43,285 bases of DNA from CAYZSU01 sp964480565 (GCA_964480565.1 CAYZSU010000010.1:1-43285), one strand, 5' to 3'. Positions 8,000 through 16,173 are shown, numbered from the stretch's first letter. Made by a program: numbers and translations. The notes: a model not told the origin generated them from the sequence alone.

Positions 8000-8371
8000 A
8001 TGTTTGATGAAAATAACAAAGATGCAAAAACAACAATATTTCCAGTAACAATGCTTAAGGTTTCCAAAGAATGGGTTGACAACCTATTTAATGAAATCAA
8101 ACGCACTGTCATGACCAAAGCCATTTCTTGTGATTGTTCAAAAGAGTTTTTGGCAAGTTTAAATGAACTCAATTTAACATTCTCAGATGATGCCAAAATC
8201 CACGTATCATTCCCAAATAACATCAGGACTGAATCTACTCCAGAACCCCTTTCCAATCAACCAAATGAAGTCCCTACAGCAAGCTCTGACAGTGTCAATG
8301 AAAGTAAAGATGACGAAGTCATAGAAGACAATAGCGCAGAAACTGAAGAGGACAAAGAAGACATCGAATAA
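8000..8371 (+). CDS. Small acidic protein of unknown function
   Basis: 123 residues, not recognised. The first about 70 residues look folded (EWVDNLFNEIKRTVM, then a Cys pair in SCDCSKEF); the last about 45 are strongly acidic and Ser/Asn-rich (ending EEDKEDIE), probably disordered. No signal peptide or membrane helix. The start is fixed by GGAGG at 7990-7994, six bases before ATG; a longer in-frame extension begins with a hydrophobic low-complexity stretch and has no binding site. It is convergent with the pseudo-kinase gene, nine bases apart, and sits between two signalling genes, so a partner role is possible but unproven. The acidic tail could fit a chaperone- or adaptor-like protein. Confidence 0.72.
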   Translation: MFDENNKDAKTTIFPVTMLKVSKEWVDNLFNEIKRTVMTKAISCDCSKEFLASLNELNLTFSDDAKIHVSFPNNIRTESTPEPLSNQPNEVPTASSDSVNESKDDEVIEDNSAETEEDKEDIE

Positions 8372-8380
8372 ATATGTCCT

Positions 8381-10126
8381 TTAATGTTCATCATCTACCA
8401 CTAATTCCTCTGAAATATGTTTGCTATCTTGCTTCGGCAAATAAATATCAAAGATCAATTTATTTTCATCTAAATGATGCCAATAGATATTACCACCATA
8501 CCCGTTAATGAGTCCTTTAATAGCAACATATTTCTCATTATCCATAATATCCTTATGTTCACCCTGCATTAATGCAAAGTGAATTTTAATATAATCCCCA
8601 ACCATAATCTCAGGCATATGCGCCTGAAAAACCTCATTAACATGCACATTTTTTGTTTCAATATGAAGCTCGTGATGGAAAATACCTGCTTTCCAAAAGG
8701 ATGTTAGCAATGAAAATAGGATATCCGTTAGGATACGACTGTTTCCAGACACCGGCCATAATTTTGAATGATAATAGGTTTGTACGGTAAGTGCATATGG
8801 AATACACAGCCCAAGGCGCTCAATGATATTTTGTAGCAATGTATTTATATCAATAACATAGCCTCCCAAAATAGCATTACAATCAACAGACATCACCTGA
8901 CCTAAATGTTTTAACATTGACTCTAGGTGATTTCTCATACCTTGCTGGATGGATGTTTGCTCCTCCACGAACAAATACTGATCAACATCTTCCAACAACT
9001 TATTAATATAACCGATTTCCGTAATAATACCACCAGCCACTGACTGAACTTGATCGCCAGTGGCCGCTCGCTGCTCTAAACTAGGTTGAGCACTTTGCAG
9101 CTCTGACAATGTCGACTTAATGGGACCCAGTTCATCGATGAGCCCCCTATTTTCCGTTTGCAATTGGTTAATTGTATTTGTCGCGCTTGTCAGTGCATCT
9201 GTTTTTTCCTTAATACCTGATTCAAGCTGACTTAACAAACTAACGCGATCCAAAACCGCTGCCAATTGTTTTTTATTTTTTGCAATATCCTCATTTAGTG
9301 ATTTAGCGGCATTATCATTATTATCCAGAATCAATTTCGACAAACCCTTGCGCATCTTATGCAATTTAAGAATTATTTGCCCCATCTCATCGGATGCAAT
9401 ATTCTCCCAAGACCATGGTTTATTTAAGTAGCCACTTTTCATATCTTCCAACACGTCAGAAATTTGATCTTTAGACTGAATCAATCGATTATAAATATAG
9501 ATCAAAAACACACTGATAAATGCAGCCAGCAGCAAACTAATTGCCCCATACTTAATATTGTCAAAGCGCATGCTATCTAGCTGATGCGTCACTATTGTTG
9601 AAAAAGTACTTCCCTGCGCAAGCATAGCTTGATGTAGTTTTTCACGAATATTATTTTCTAATGAATTAATTTTTCGAATCAATGTAGGGAGTTTCTTATC
9701 ATTACGTGCATTTATTGTGGAATCAATATTTAACTTTTGACCACTCTCTGCAGACAAAATAGCCAAGTCCTTCATTAAAGGGAAATAATCATCAAAATGC
9801 ATTTTCACATCAATGAGCAAGTTATACACATGTTCCCATTTATAGGATAAGGCATATTCCAATTTTTTATTAAAAGAGCCCTTTCGCTGATCCGCCAAGT
9901 TTAAAACACGATCCAACCCTATTTCCGACGCAACTATACGAATCTCACGCACATGATTAAACTCCTCCATAAGATCATAACAAATACGATAATCTTGATC
10001 GATATTATTGAGGGCATTGATATGATGGGCACAATCGCTGGCACTTAAACGAAGCAATAAAAAATAGGAGATACAAAGCAATATACCAATAAATACAAAT
10101 CGCCATTTTAATGACAAATATTTCAC
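8381..10126 (-). CDS. Membrane sensor with degenerate histidine-kinase domain (pseudo-kinase)
   Basis: 581 residues. TM1 (about 9-27), an extracytoplasmic helical domain (30-195), TM2 (about 198-220), a HAMP-like segment (220-270), a coiled coil (275-350), a helical pair in the DHp position (355-435) and an ATPase-like C-terminus (440-565). No phospho-acceptor His motif of the usual H-E-x-R type is seen. Where the N-box Asn should be, the sequence reads SLLTSFWKAG (about 472-481), and the G1 region reads EIMVGDYIKIHF without a clear D-x-G-x-G. The closing GYGGNIYW...LIFDIYLP resembles the end of HATPase domains. I infer a structural relative of sensor kinases without activity. Translation starts at GTG, preceded by GAGGGGG. 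Confidence 0.8.
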   Translation of the reverse strand: MKYLSLKWRFVFIGILLCISYFLLLRLSASDCAHHINALNNIDQDYRICYDLMEEFNHVREIRIVASEIGLDRVLNLADQRKGSFNKKLEYALSYKWEHVYNLLIDVKMHFDDYFPLMKDLAILSAESGQKLNIDSTINARNDKKLPTLIRKINSLENNIREKLHQAMLAQGSTFSTIVTHQLDSMRFDNIKYGAISLLLAAFISVFLIYIYNRLIQSKDQISDVLEDMKSGYLNKPWSWENIASDEMGQIILKLHKMRKGLSKLILDNNDNAAKSLNEDIAKNKKQLAAVLDRVSLLSQLESGIKEKTDALTSATNTINQLQTENRGLIDELGPIKSTLSELQSAQPSLEQRAATGDQVQSVAGGIITEIGYINKLLEDVDQYLFVEEQTSIQQGMRNHLESMLKHLGQVMSVDCNAILGGYVIDINTLLQNIIERLGLCIPYALTVQTYYHSKLWPVSGNSRILTDILFSLLTSFWKAGIFHHELHIETKNVHVNEVFQAHMPEIMVGDYIKIHFALMQGEHKDIMDNEKYVAIKGLINGYGGNIYWHHLDENKLIFDIYLPKQDSKHISEELVVDDEH

Positions 10127-10150
10127 ATATCCCCCTCAAAGTGTGCCCCT

Positions 10151-10179
10151 ATATTAAAGGCTGTTTAAAATAAATTCAA
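10151..10179 (-). promoter_or_regulatory. Candidate promoter for the pseudo-kinase gene
   Basis: On the minus strand TTGAAT (10179-10174) and TAATAT (10156-10151) are separated by 17 bases, each matching four of six consensus positions, about 25 bases before the GTG start. Together with the candidate at 10468-10496 this accounts for the 376-base divergent intergenic region, the middle of which (about 10180-10460) shows no gene or clear repeat. Confidence 0.4.
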
Positions 10180-10467
10180 TACACGGATGCAACTTAATTC
10201 AATAAAACTTCATTTTGAGAGAAGTCTACTATTTGGAATAACCAAAAAATGTCCATCTACGTAGAGCATCCCGTCAATCCTAAAAACAGAACACCTCTTC
10301 AAATTAACCATAACAGGGAATTATAGAAAATTAAAAAAAATAAAATGAACATTAAACCCAACAACAACGCCTCTATAACACCATTCTACTCAAACGATAT
10401 AGAACCCATCCTGCATAGGCAACTGTTTCAAATGACAATCCTCTCACCTGTTTACCTTCTCAAAAAA

Positions 10468-10496
10468 TTGACAGCCTTGTATCGAGATAATATAGG
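10468..10496 (+). promoter_or_regulatory. Candidate sigma-70 promoter for the FHA-sigma-54 activator
   Basis: A perfect TTGACA (10468-10473) is followed after 17 bases by TATAGG (10491-10496). Transcription would begin almost at the ATG (10503), implying a very short leader or leaderless mRNA. An alternative -10, TAATAT at 10488, has only a 14-base spacer. AGGA at 10494-10497 could serve as the binding site only if transcription starts further upstream. Confidence 0.4.
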
Positions 10497-10502
10497 AAAC
10501 CT

Positions 10503-12140
10503 ATGTTTATACTGACTTTCAAACGAAATGGACGGATCTTATTTCAACATGATATCACCCCTAAGTCCATTATCATCGGACGATCAAAGAACAATACCAT
10601 TCAATTAATGGACAATGATATTTCACGCCAACATTGCCGAATCGAATGGATTGGTAAAGATATTCAACTTACTGATTTATCTCGAAACGGCACATTCTAC
10701 GGTACCCAACGCATCACAGATCCTGTCATATTATCTGATGGCGATCATTTTTCTATTGGACCTTGGAAAATTGAACTAAAAAATAAAGAACGCGCTGTGC
10801 CTATTCAAACAGCCATTCAAAATCGAGCGATCACTAATATTATTAGCATCGATCAAGCAACATCCCATATAACTAAACAATTTATTGAGTTTAAAATCCA
10901 TACGCCGGGACAATCAAACTTTACTGTTCGAACATCGGCAAGTCATATTTGTATCGGCCATCATGCAAGCTGTGATATTTGCATTGCAGACCCCTTTATA
11001 TCGCGTGAGCATTGTCAATTAAGCATGTCTTTGGATCAGCTTTTTCTTACAGATCTTAACTCTACCAATGGTACCTTTGTAAAGAATGAGCGTATCCATG
11101 ATATTGCATTGCAGTCCACTGGATCATTCTCAATTGGAAAATCTATAATACAATATGTAAAAATATCTGAGGACACCACTATTTTACCAAGCACAGATAC
11201 ATGCCTTGGGGCTTTAATCGGACAATCAAGTAGTATGCGAAAAATATTTTCAATCATTCAAACCGTGGCCCCCTCAACCTCTGCCATATGCATACAGGGA
11301 CCAAGCGGCTCAGGCAAAGAAGTAATTGCCAGAGAAATCCATAACAGTAGTCATCGCAAGAACAAGCCATTTATTGCAGTTAATTGTGCCGCCATTCCAA
11401 GCGAGCTGATCGAAAGCCACTTATTCGGGCATGAACGTGGGGCTTTTACAGGTGCTATTGAGCGAAGCAAGGGATACTTTGAACAAGCAGATGGTGGCAC
11501 ATTATTTTTGGATGAAATTGGCGACATGCCATTAAAATTACAATCCCGATTATTGCGTGTATTAGAAGATCACACATTTACGCGACTTGGCAGCTCTCAT
11601 ATCATTAATACTGATTTTCGTTTAATTACAGCCACGCATCAAAATCTACGGCAGATGAATATCAACAAACAATTTCGAGAGGATTTATTTTTCAGATTGA
11701 TGGTGCTACCCATTTACGTGCCATCACTTGCAAGCCGAAAACAGGATATTGAATTATTGGTACATCATTTTACTAAGACTTTATCACCAACTACTCACAT
11801 TCATATAACTGCATCGGCATTGAATAAATTAAAAAATCATAATTGGCCTGGCAATGTCCGCGAACTTAAAAACACCATTGAACGAACCATTGCATTATAC
11901 CCCAATGAACGAATTATCGATGCCCATCATATTGATATAATCGCTGTTAGCGGCCATTCGAATATTTCCAATTTAAAGGAAATAGAGCGTTTGACATTAC
12001 TCGATGCATTGCGTGCCAATAAAGGCAATGTCAGCAAAACATCCCTACAGCTAGGTATCTCCCGAGGTACCACCAATTACAAAATCAATGCCTATCGTAT
12101 TAATGTAAATGATTTTCGTGACAATCATCGGACGGTTTAA
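10503..12140 (+). CDS. Sigma-54-dependent activator with two N-terminal FHA domains
   Basis: 545 residues. FHA1 is about 5-90 (IIGRSKNN, SRQHC, LSRNGTF) and FHA2 about 130-218 (IGHHASCD, SREHC, LNSTNGTF). The AAA+ domain is about 235-460, with Walker A GPSGSGKE (266-273), the sigma-54 contact loop GAFTGA (313-318), Walker B GGTLFLDEIG, and downstream FRLITATHQN and WPGNVREL. A Fis-type helix-turn-helix (about 500-535) ends the protein. It should therefore activate sigma-54 promoters in response to threonine-phosphorylated partners rather than through a phosphorylated receiver. FHA2 has His153 where the pThr-contacting Arg of the GR motif normally sits. It is divergent from the pseudo-kinase. 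No convincing sigma-54 promoter was found in the window. Confidence 0.93.
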   Translation: MFILTFKRNGRILFQHDITPKSIIIGRSKNNTIQLMDNDISRQHCRIEWIGKDIQLTDLSRNGTFYGTQRITDPVILSDGDHFSIGPWKIELKNKERAVPIQTAIQNRAITNIISIDQATSHITKQFIEFKIHTPGQSNFTVRTSASHICIGHHASCDICIADPFISREHCQLSMSLDQLFLTDLNSTNGTFVKNERIHDIALQSTGSFSIGKSIIQYVKISEDTTILPSTDTCLGALIGQSSSMRKIFSIIQTVAPSTSAICIQGPSGSGKEVIAREIHNSSHRKNKPFIAVNCAAIPSELIESHLFGHERGAFTGAIERSKGYFEQADGGTLFLDEIGDMPLKLQSRLLRVLEDHTFTRLGSSHIINTDFRLITATHQNLRQMNINKQFREDLFFRLMVLPIYVPSLASRKQDIELLVHHFTKTLSPTTHIHITASALNKLKNHNWPGNVRELKNTIERTIALYPNERIIDAHHIDIIAVSGHSNISNLKEIERLTLLDALRANKGNVSKTSLQLGISRGTTNYKINAYRINVNDFRDNHRTV

Positions 12141-12169
12141 GCAACTGCTAATCATTGCTGTAAGACTGG

Positions 12170-12191
12170 ATGCCGGATCAAAGTCCGGCAT
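12170..12191. repeat. GC-rich perfect hairpin between convergent genes
   Basis: ATGCCGGA-tcaaag-TCCGGCAT, an eight-base perfect stem without a T-run, so a poor intrinsic terminator. It resembles the short palindromic repeats of the ctggatgccggat...tccggcatgac type that are scattered between genes in many proteobacteria. Only one copy is seen here. Confidence 0.55.
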
Positions 12192-12277
12192 GACAGGCAT
12201 TTATGATTGCAATGAGTCCTAAGGTCCAGGAAACGTCAATGCACCCGCATTTCCAAATTTAGGATGTACTACGTGCA

Positions 12278-13189
12278 CTAGGCTTTTCTTCGCTGCCAAT
12301 CTGCCTCACGAATCAATGCATTTATGCGAGTTTGTTCATTTTGAAGTTCTGCACCTTTATTTTGTGCTACTTGCCCAGCCTTTTGTGCTGCTTCCATTTG
12401 CTGACGCGCACGTTGTTGCTGTTTTTTCATGGACTCAGCACTATGGCGAGTATTTTCCAACTTAGCCAATGCTGATTTACGATCTGATTTTCCCTTGGCT
12501 AACTTATTTTTTGACTCCGAAAGTTTTTGATTCCAATAGGGGTCCTTTTCCTTTTTCTGAATTTGCTTGTCAGCTGCCGCAACTTCTTTTCCTTCAGATA
12601 TCATGCGCTGTTCATATTGCTCAGACGTCCCCTTCTCCGAATCCGGTGGCCGTTCATTCATATAATATCTGGATGATTCAATGGCACTGGATACTGCAGG
12701 TGGTCGATTTGCACCGGATAGTGCGGCTGCAAACTTAATGGTGGATGCATGCATCGCACGACACAATTCTCCCCAATTATTACGCGCCTCGAGAGCCATT
12801 TGCATCTGTGTTTTTTCGATCCACTGCCTCATATTACGATTCAATACTTCTTTATAAAATTTAGCCAAACGAGTTGTTTCTTGGTACCTGGAATTTTGTT
12901 GATCAAAACGTGACTTTAAATCCTTAATTTCCCGTGCAGCGCGCTCACCCTGCGTTTTATTTCCATCGACTTCCTGTTGACGGACCTTTACATCAGATTC
13001 TGTTTGTCTGGCCTCTTGCTCTGCAACGTTTTTCCTACCTTGGGCTTGACCATAAGCTTCCTGTGCATTTCGAAAATTCATCTGTGCACTAGTTGACGCC
13101 GCTTGTTTATCGCCACTTTCACGCCGTTGCTCGACCATTTTCTGACTAATAGCCTGTTGCTGTTGATTTAATGCACTTATATCCGCCAT
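12278..13189 (-). CDS. Coiled-coil protein of unknown function
   Basis: 303 residues, not recognised. Residues 1-115 are Gln/Glu/Arg/Ala-rich with heptad character (QQQQAISQKMVEQRR onwards). A central helical region (about 120-180) contains Trp residues and a Pro break (GANRPPAV), and a second coiled coil runs from about 205 to the end. No signal peptide or membrane helix. The ATG (13187-13189) is set by AGAGG upstream; a seven-residue extension lacks support. Long helical arms around a short core recall secreted translocator or needle-accessory proteins of type III systems, and sctV is in the window, but there is no sequence match I can defend. Confidence 0.75.
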   Translation of the reverse strand: MADISALNQQQQAISQKMVEQRRESGDKQAASTSAQMNFRNAQEAYGQAQGRKNVAEQEARQTESDVKVRQQEVDGNKTQGERAAREIKDLKSRFDQQNSRYQETTRLAKFYKEVLNRNMRQWIEKTQMQMALEARNNWGELCRAMHASTIKFAAALSGANRPPAVSSAIESSRYYMNERPPDSEKGTSEQYEQRMISEGKEVAAADKQIQKKEKDPYWNQKLSESKNKLAKGKSDRKSALAKLENTRHSAESMKKQQQRARQQMEAAQKAGQVAQNKGAELQNEQTRINALIREADWQRRKA

Positions 13190-13265
13190 AAATTGACCTC
13201 TCATATGCATTATCGGCTGGCATAGTAGTCAAAGTTGCGTGAAAAATGATTTTTTTCATTTTTTT

Positions 13266-13630
13266 ATGAAGGGAGTGCCCTTGGGAACGCCCATCTTCGC
13301 AGCTTGGAAAGCCGAATCCAGTTCAGCACCATACTATTATGTATGCGCCTTCATTGGATTTATTGTTTATCAACATGACAATTTAGGTACTCTGCATTAG
13401 CAGATGATCTCAGTTGATCAAGCGCTTATGCATTTCCGACAGTAAAAATATAATAGTAGCTGTCCGGCCTTGCAAACAAGACTTCACTTAGCAGTCGTAT
13501 AGATATACGGTTGCTAAGGGTAAAGTCGCTGTTTATGCCTGAAACATGCTCGTAATTCGATAGAGGCCCAAGCAATCTGAACATCGTTGAAGACTCCCTA
13601 AAATTGCTATTTTGAGGGCAGTCCCATGAA
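13266..13630. mobile_element. Non-autonomous element with inverted ends and ATGAA target duplication
   Basis: The element spans 13271-13625 and is bounded on both sides by ATGAA (13266-13270 and 13626-13630), a 5-bp direct repeat. Left end GGGAGTGCCCT and right end AGGGCAGTCCC form the terminal inverted repeat. The left half (13271-13368, with a central CATAC...GTATG hairpin) and the right half (13566-13625) match the compact element at 24066-24216, but here about 197 bp (13369-13565) lie between them. No transposase is encoded. It occupies most of the 498-base gap between the coiled-coil gene and nadA. Confidence 0.72.
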
Positions 13631-13687
13631 ACACCTATTAAGAAACTGTTTTTTTTAAAAAAGTCATTTGGGAGACTTTTGAAAATA

Positions 13688-14731
13688 TTAAGACCCAATG
13701 GCCAACATCCGATCCAACGCCGACTTCGCATTGACCATTATGCATTCATCCACAAAAATTTCATTCATTTCGCCAATGTGATCCAAGGTCATGCATAAAT
13801 CGCGCATAGATGTTTTCGCCATATTGGGACACAGTGACCGTGCCAAGGGTAAAATGATTTTATCCCTATGCATCTTTGCCAAGCGCGATACCATATGAAT
13901 TTCTGTGCCAATAATAACAGTATCACCTGCACTCGCATCATCCACCATTTGCTTTAAATATCCAGTCGAGCCATTGCCATCTGCTGCTTGTACAATTTCT
14001 GGCTGGCATTCAGGATGCACATAAATAGAGGCATTGGGGTATTTATTGCGCATACACGCCATATGATCAGCACAAAACAGTGTATGCACATGGCAATACC
14101 CCTTCCATACGATCACATCCACATCTGAAATGCGACACTGCGATGCCCATGTCATTATACGTGTTTCCGAAATACCGCATGCAATGGCTGTATTTCGGCC
14201 TAAATTCTCATCCGGTAAGAAAAATATCGATTTGCCTTGATCAAATACCCACTTAAATATGGATTTGGCTGACGATGACGTACACACTGCCCCGCCATGT
14301 TGCCCACAAAAGGCCTTAATATCCGCAGATGAATTCATATAACAGATAGGGATAAATTGATTGGGTGCCTGATTCTGAATGGTTTGCCACGCTGCATTTA
14401 CATCTGTAATTGTCGCAAAATCCGCTAAGGGACACCCTGCATCCATATCTGGCAAAAAAACACGTTGACCTTCTTTTGCTAGAATAACACTGGCCTCTGC
14501 CATAAAATGTACGCCGCAAAACACAATATATTTAGACGATGTATTGGCACCTGCCTTTGCTAAGGCAAAGCTATCCCCAATATGATCCGCAAAATCAATC
14601 ACCTCATCCTGCTGATAATAATGTCCCAAAATACATAAATCTGCACCCAATTTGGACTTTATTTGATGAATACGTGCGATAATCTGTGCGTCGCTTAATG
14701 ATTGATAAGTGTCCATGATATCTGTTTTCAT
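13688..14731 (-). CDS. nadA: Quinolinate synthase
   Basis: 347-residue NadA, the cytoplasmic 4Fe-4S enzyme that condenses iminoaspartate with dihydroxyacetone phosphate to quinolinate in de novo NAD synthesis. Landmarks are LGHYYQQDEV near the N-terminus, FCGVHFMAE (first cluster Cys), IPICYMNSSADIKAFCG, WKGYCHVH, YVHPECQPEI (second cluster Cys) and SLCPNMAKTS (third). Length is normal. The ATG has GAGG eight bases upstream, and a perfect TATAAT lies at 14775-14770 on this strand. nadB and nadC are not adjacent, so the gene is probably monocistronic. Confidence 0.96.
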   Translation of the reverse strand: MKTDIMDTYQSLSDAQIIARIHQIKSKLGADLCILGHYYQQDEVIDFADHIGDSFALAKAGANTSSKYIVFCGVHFMAEASVILAKEGQRVFLPDMDAGCPLADFATITDVNAAWQTIQNQAPNQFIPICYMNSSADIKAFCGQHGGAVCTSSSAKSIFKWVFDQGKSIFFLPDENLGRNTAIACGISETRIMTWASQCRISDVDVIVWKGYCHVHTLFCADHMACMRNKYPNASIYVHPECQPEIVQAADGNGSTGYLKQMVDDASAGDTVIIGTEIHMVSRLAKMHRDKIILPLARSLCPNMAKTSMRDLCMTLDHIGEMNEIFVDECIMVNAKSALDRMLAIGS

Positions 14732-14769
14732 GATGGCCTCACTTTGGGGTATTTATTCTTATGTACTCC

Positions 14770-14775
14770 ATTATA
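14770..14775 (-). promoter_or_regulatory. -10 element of nadA
   Basis: A perfect TATAAT on the minus strand; transcription from it would start about 32 bases before the nadA ATG. The -35 region is weak, so this is a candidate only. Confidence 0.4.
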
Positions 14776-14837
14776 ATGAGACGCAGCTTAGCCACATAGA
14801 ATCAAAATGCAAGCTAGCAGGCCATTGCATCAATGCA

Positions 14838-15122
14838 TTATTTATCACATTTATAAACACGTCCACCTGCAATGACCATTAATAGTAATTTATTACCAAT
14901 TAAATTACAAATCTGCTTTGGGGATTGAACAAACAAGTCTGCGAATTTCTTTTGATCTTGCCCCTCAATTTCAAATGAACAACTGACTTGATTCTCGTTC
15001 GCCTCACAAGTCACTATGGTCTCTTCATTAACAAATTTCACAGTTCCTTTGGCATTTTGACAGCCTGAAATTATATTTCCATTGAGTTCATCATTGGGGA
15101 CTTTTCTAAATTGAACAGTCAT
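14838..15122 (-). CDS. Small protein of unknown function
   Basis: 94 residues, not recognised. It opens MTVQFRKVPNDEL and contains Cys at about 21, 39, 48, 72 and 92, arranged without a classic metal motif. Alternating hydrophobic and charged residues (GTVKFVNEETIVTCEANENQ) suggest a beta-rich fold. No signal peptide. It has an excellent ribosome binding site (AGGAGG, six bases before ATG), which is the main reason to call it real. It stands alone between nadA and the divergent ferredoxin gene. Confidence 0.7.
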   Translation of the reverse strand: MTVQFRKVPNDELNGNIISGCQNAKGTVKFVNEETIVTCEANENQVSCSFEIEGQDQKKFADLFVQSPKQICNLIGNKLLLMVIAGGRVYKCDK

Positions 15123-15196
15123 ACGGCCTCCTATGTTGTCACTTCAGTTGCCCCATATTAATATTATCGGCTGATTTAACGCTAAAGGTGCTTATC

Positions 15197-15224
15197 GGGT
15201 TGTTGAAAAATAGGTATTTTGAGG
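15197..15224. repeat. Isolated end of the 5-bp-TSD element family
   Basis: GGGTTGTTGAAAAATAGG and the following TATTTTGAGG match, in inverse orientation, the right end of the element at 24066-24216. Only this end is present. It lies in the divergent region upstream of the ferredoxin gene, which otherwise holds the FNR box and an A/T-rich stretch. Confidence 0.5.
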
Positions 15225-15298
15225 AATATCCATTTTTTTAAATATAAATAAACCTATTCTTTCAAAAAAAAGGAAAAATAATTAAAAATTACAATTTG

Positions 15299-15338
15299 TT
15301 GATCCATATCAATGTTTCTCGCAGATCAATATTATAAT
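15299..15338 (+). promoter_or_regulatory. Ferredoxin promoter with perfect FNR box
   Basis: TTGATCCATATCAA (15299-15312) is a perfect TTGAT-N4-ATCAA FNR palindrome. A perfect TATAAT sits at 15333-15338. A start near 15347 puts the box at about -41.5, the class II activating position, and leaves a short leader that contains the AGGAGG site (15351-15356). This should drive the ferredoxin gene under low oxygen or NO. Which regulator binds is inferred. Confidence 0.8.
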
Positions 15339-15360
15339 AAATATGCCTCAAGGAGGCATT

Positions 15361-16098
15361 ATGACAAAGGAAGTTCGAAAAATAATCACAATTGACGAGG
15401 ACAAATGCAATGGTTGTGGGATCTGTATCCCTTCATGCAAGGAAGGGGCATTGCAAATTATCGATGGCAAAGCCAAATTAATCAGTGATGTGTATTGTGA
15501 TGGACTGGGCGCATGCTTGGGCACCTGTCCACAGGATGCCATTCATATTGAATCCCGTGAAGCCGATGCATTTGATGAAAAGGCAGTGGAAGAACATCTG
15601 CACGATCAGGCTAAAGCTCATAATCACTCACGTCCACCTGCGACACCATGTTCATGTCCAAGCTCACATGCACAAAAGGTTACCCCCAAAGAATCTCCCA
15701 ACGACAGCAATCAATGTTCACAACTTCAAAATTGGCCCATTCAATTACATCTATTACCCCCTAATGCACCGTACTTAGCCCATAGCGATATCATCTTATT
15801 AGCTGATTGTAGCGCTGTGGCATATGCTAATTTACACCGCGATTTTATCAAGGATCGTATTGTAGTAATGGCATGCCCTAAGTTGGATGATACTGGCCCT
15901 TATGCTGCAAAACTCGCTCATATATTCCAAACACAAGATATTAACTCATTGGAAGTAGTGATTATGGAAGTTCCATGCTGCACTGGGTTAATTCAAATTG
16001 TAAAACAAGGCATCGCTGATTCCAAATGCAATATTGAGTTCACCCATACCTGCATTAAACTTGACGGCTCACGCATGGACATGCAAAATACAGACTAA
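15361..16098 (+). CDS. 2[4Fe-4S] ferredoxin-domain protein
   Basis: 245 residues. Two 4Fe-4S motifs lie at the N-terminus: CNGCGICIPSC (about 18-28) and CDGLGACLGTCP (about 50-61). A His/Pro/Cys-rich linker (about 85-135) follows, then a second domain with MACPKLDD and VPCCTGL cysteine motifs (about 175-225), as found in a ferredoxin family of anaerobes often encoded near hybrid-cluster genes. It probably carries electrons to an unknown cytoplasmic reductase. AGGAGG four bases before the ATG at 15361 fixes the start; the six-residue upstream extension is discarded. The perfect FNR box upstream and the similar box before hcp suggest a shared regulon. Confidence 0.88.
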   Translation: MTKEVRKIITIDEDKCNGCGICIPSCKEGALQIIDGKAKLISDVYCDGLGACLGTCPQDAIHIESREADAFDEKAVEEHLHDQAKAHNHSRPPATPCSCPSSHAQKVTPKESPNDSNQCSQLQNWPIQLHLLPPNAPYLAHSDIILLADCSAVAYANLHRDFIKDRIVVMACPKLDDTGPYAAKLAHIFQTQDINSLEVVIMEVPCCTGLIQIVKQGIADSKCNIEFTHTCIKLDGSRMDMQNTD

Positions 16099-16115
16099 TT
16101 AAGTGGCTTTCCCCC

Positions 16116-16173
16116 AAAAAATACCTATCTGGAAATAGTTTATGCATCCCCAAACAACAGATGGGTATTTTTT
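16116..16173 (+). terminator. Long-stem terminator after the ferredoxin gene
   Basis: AAAAAATACCTATCTG (16116-16131) pairs with CAGATGGGTATTTTTT (16158-16173): 16 pairs including one G-T, around a 26-base loop, ending in a T-run. The A/T tails make it potentially bidirectional. It separates the ferredoxin gene from the next gene on the same strand. Confidence 0.65.

Noticed and set aside
13426..13731. Minus-strand open frame overlapping the nadA 3' end
   Set aside because: It spans the interior and right end of the mobile element and runs into nadA in another frame; no ribosome binding site.
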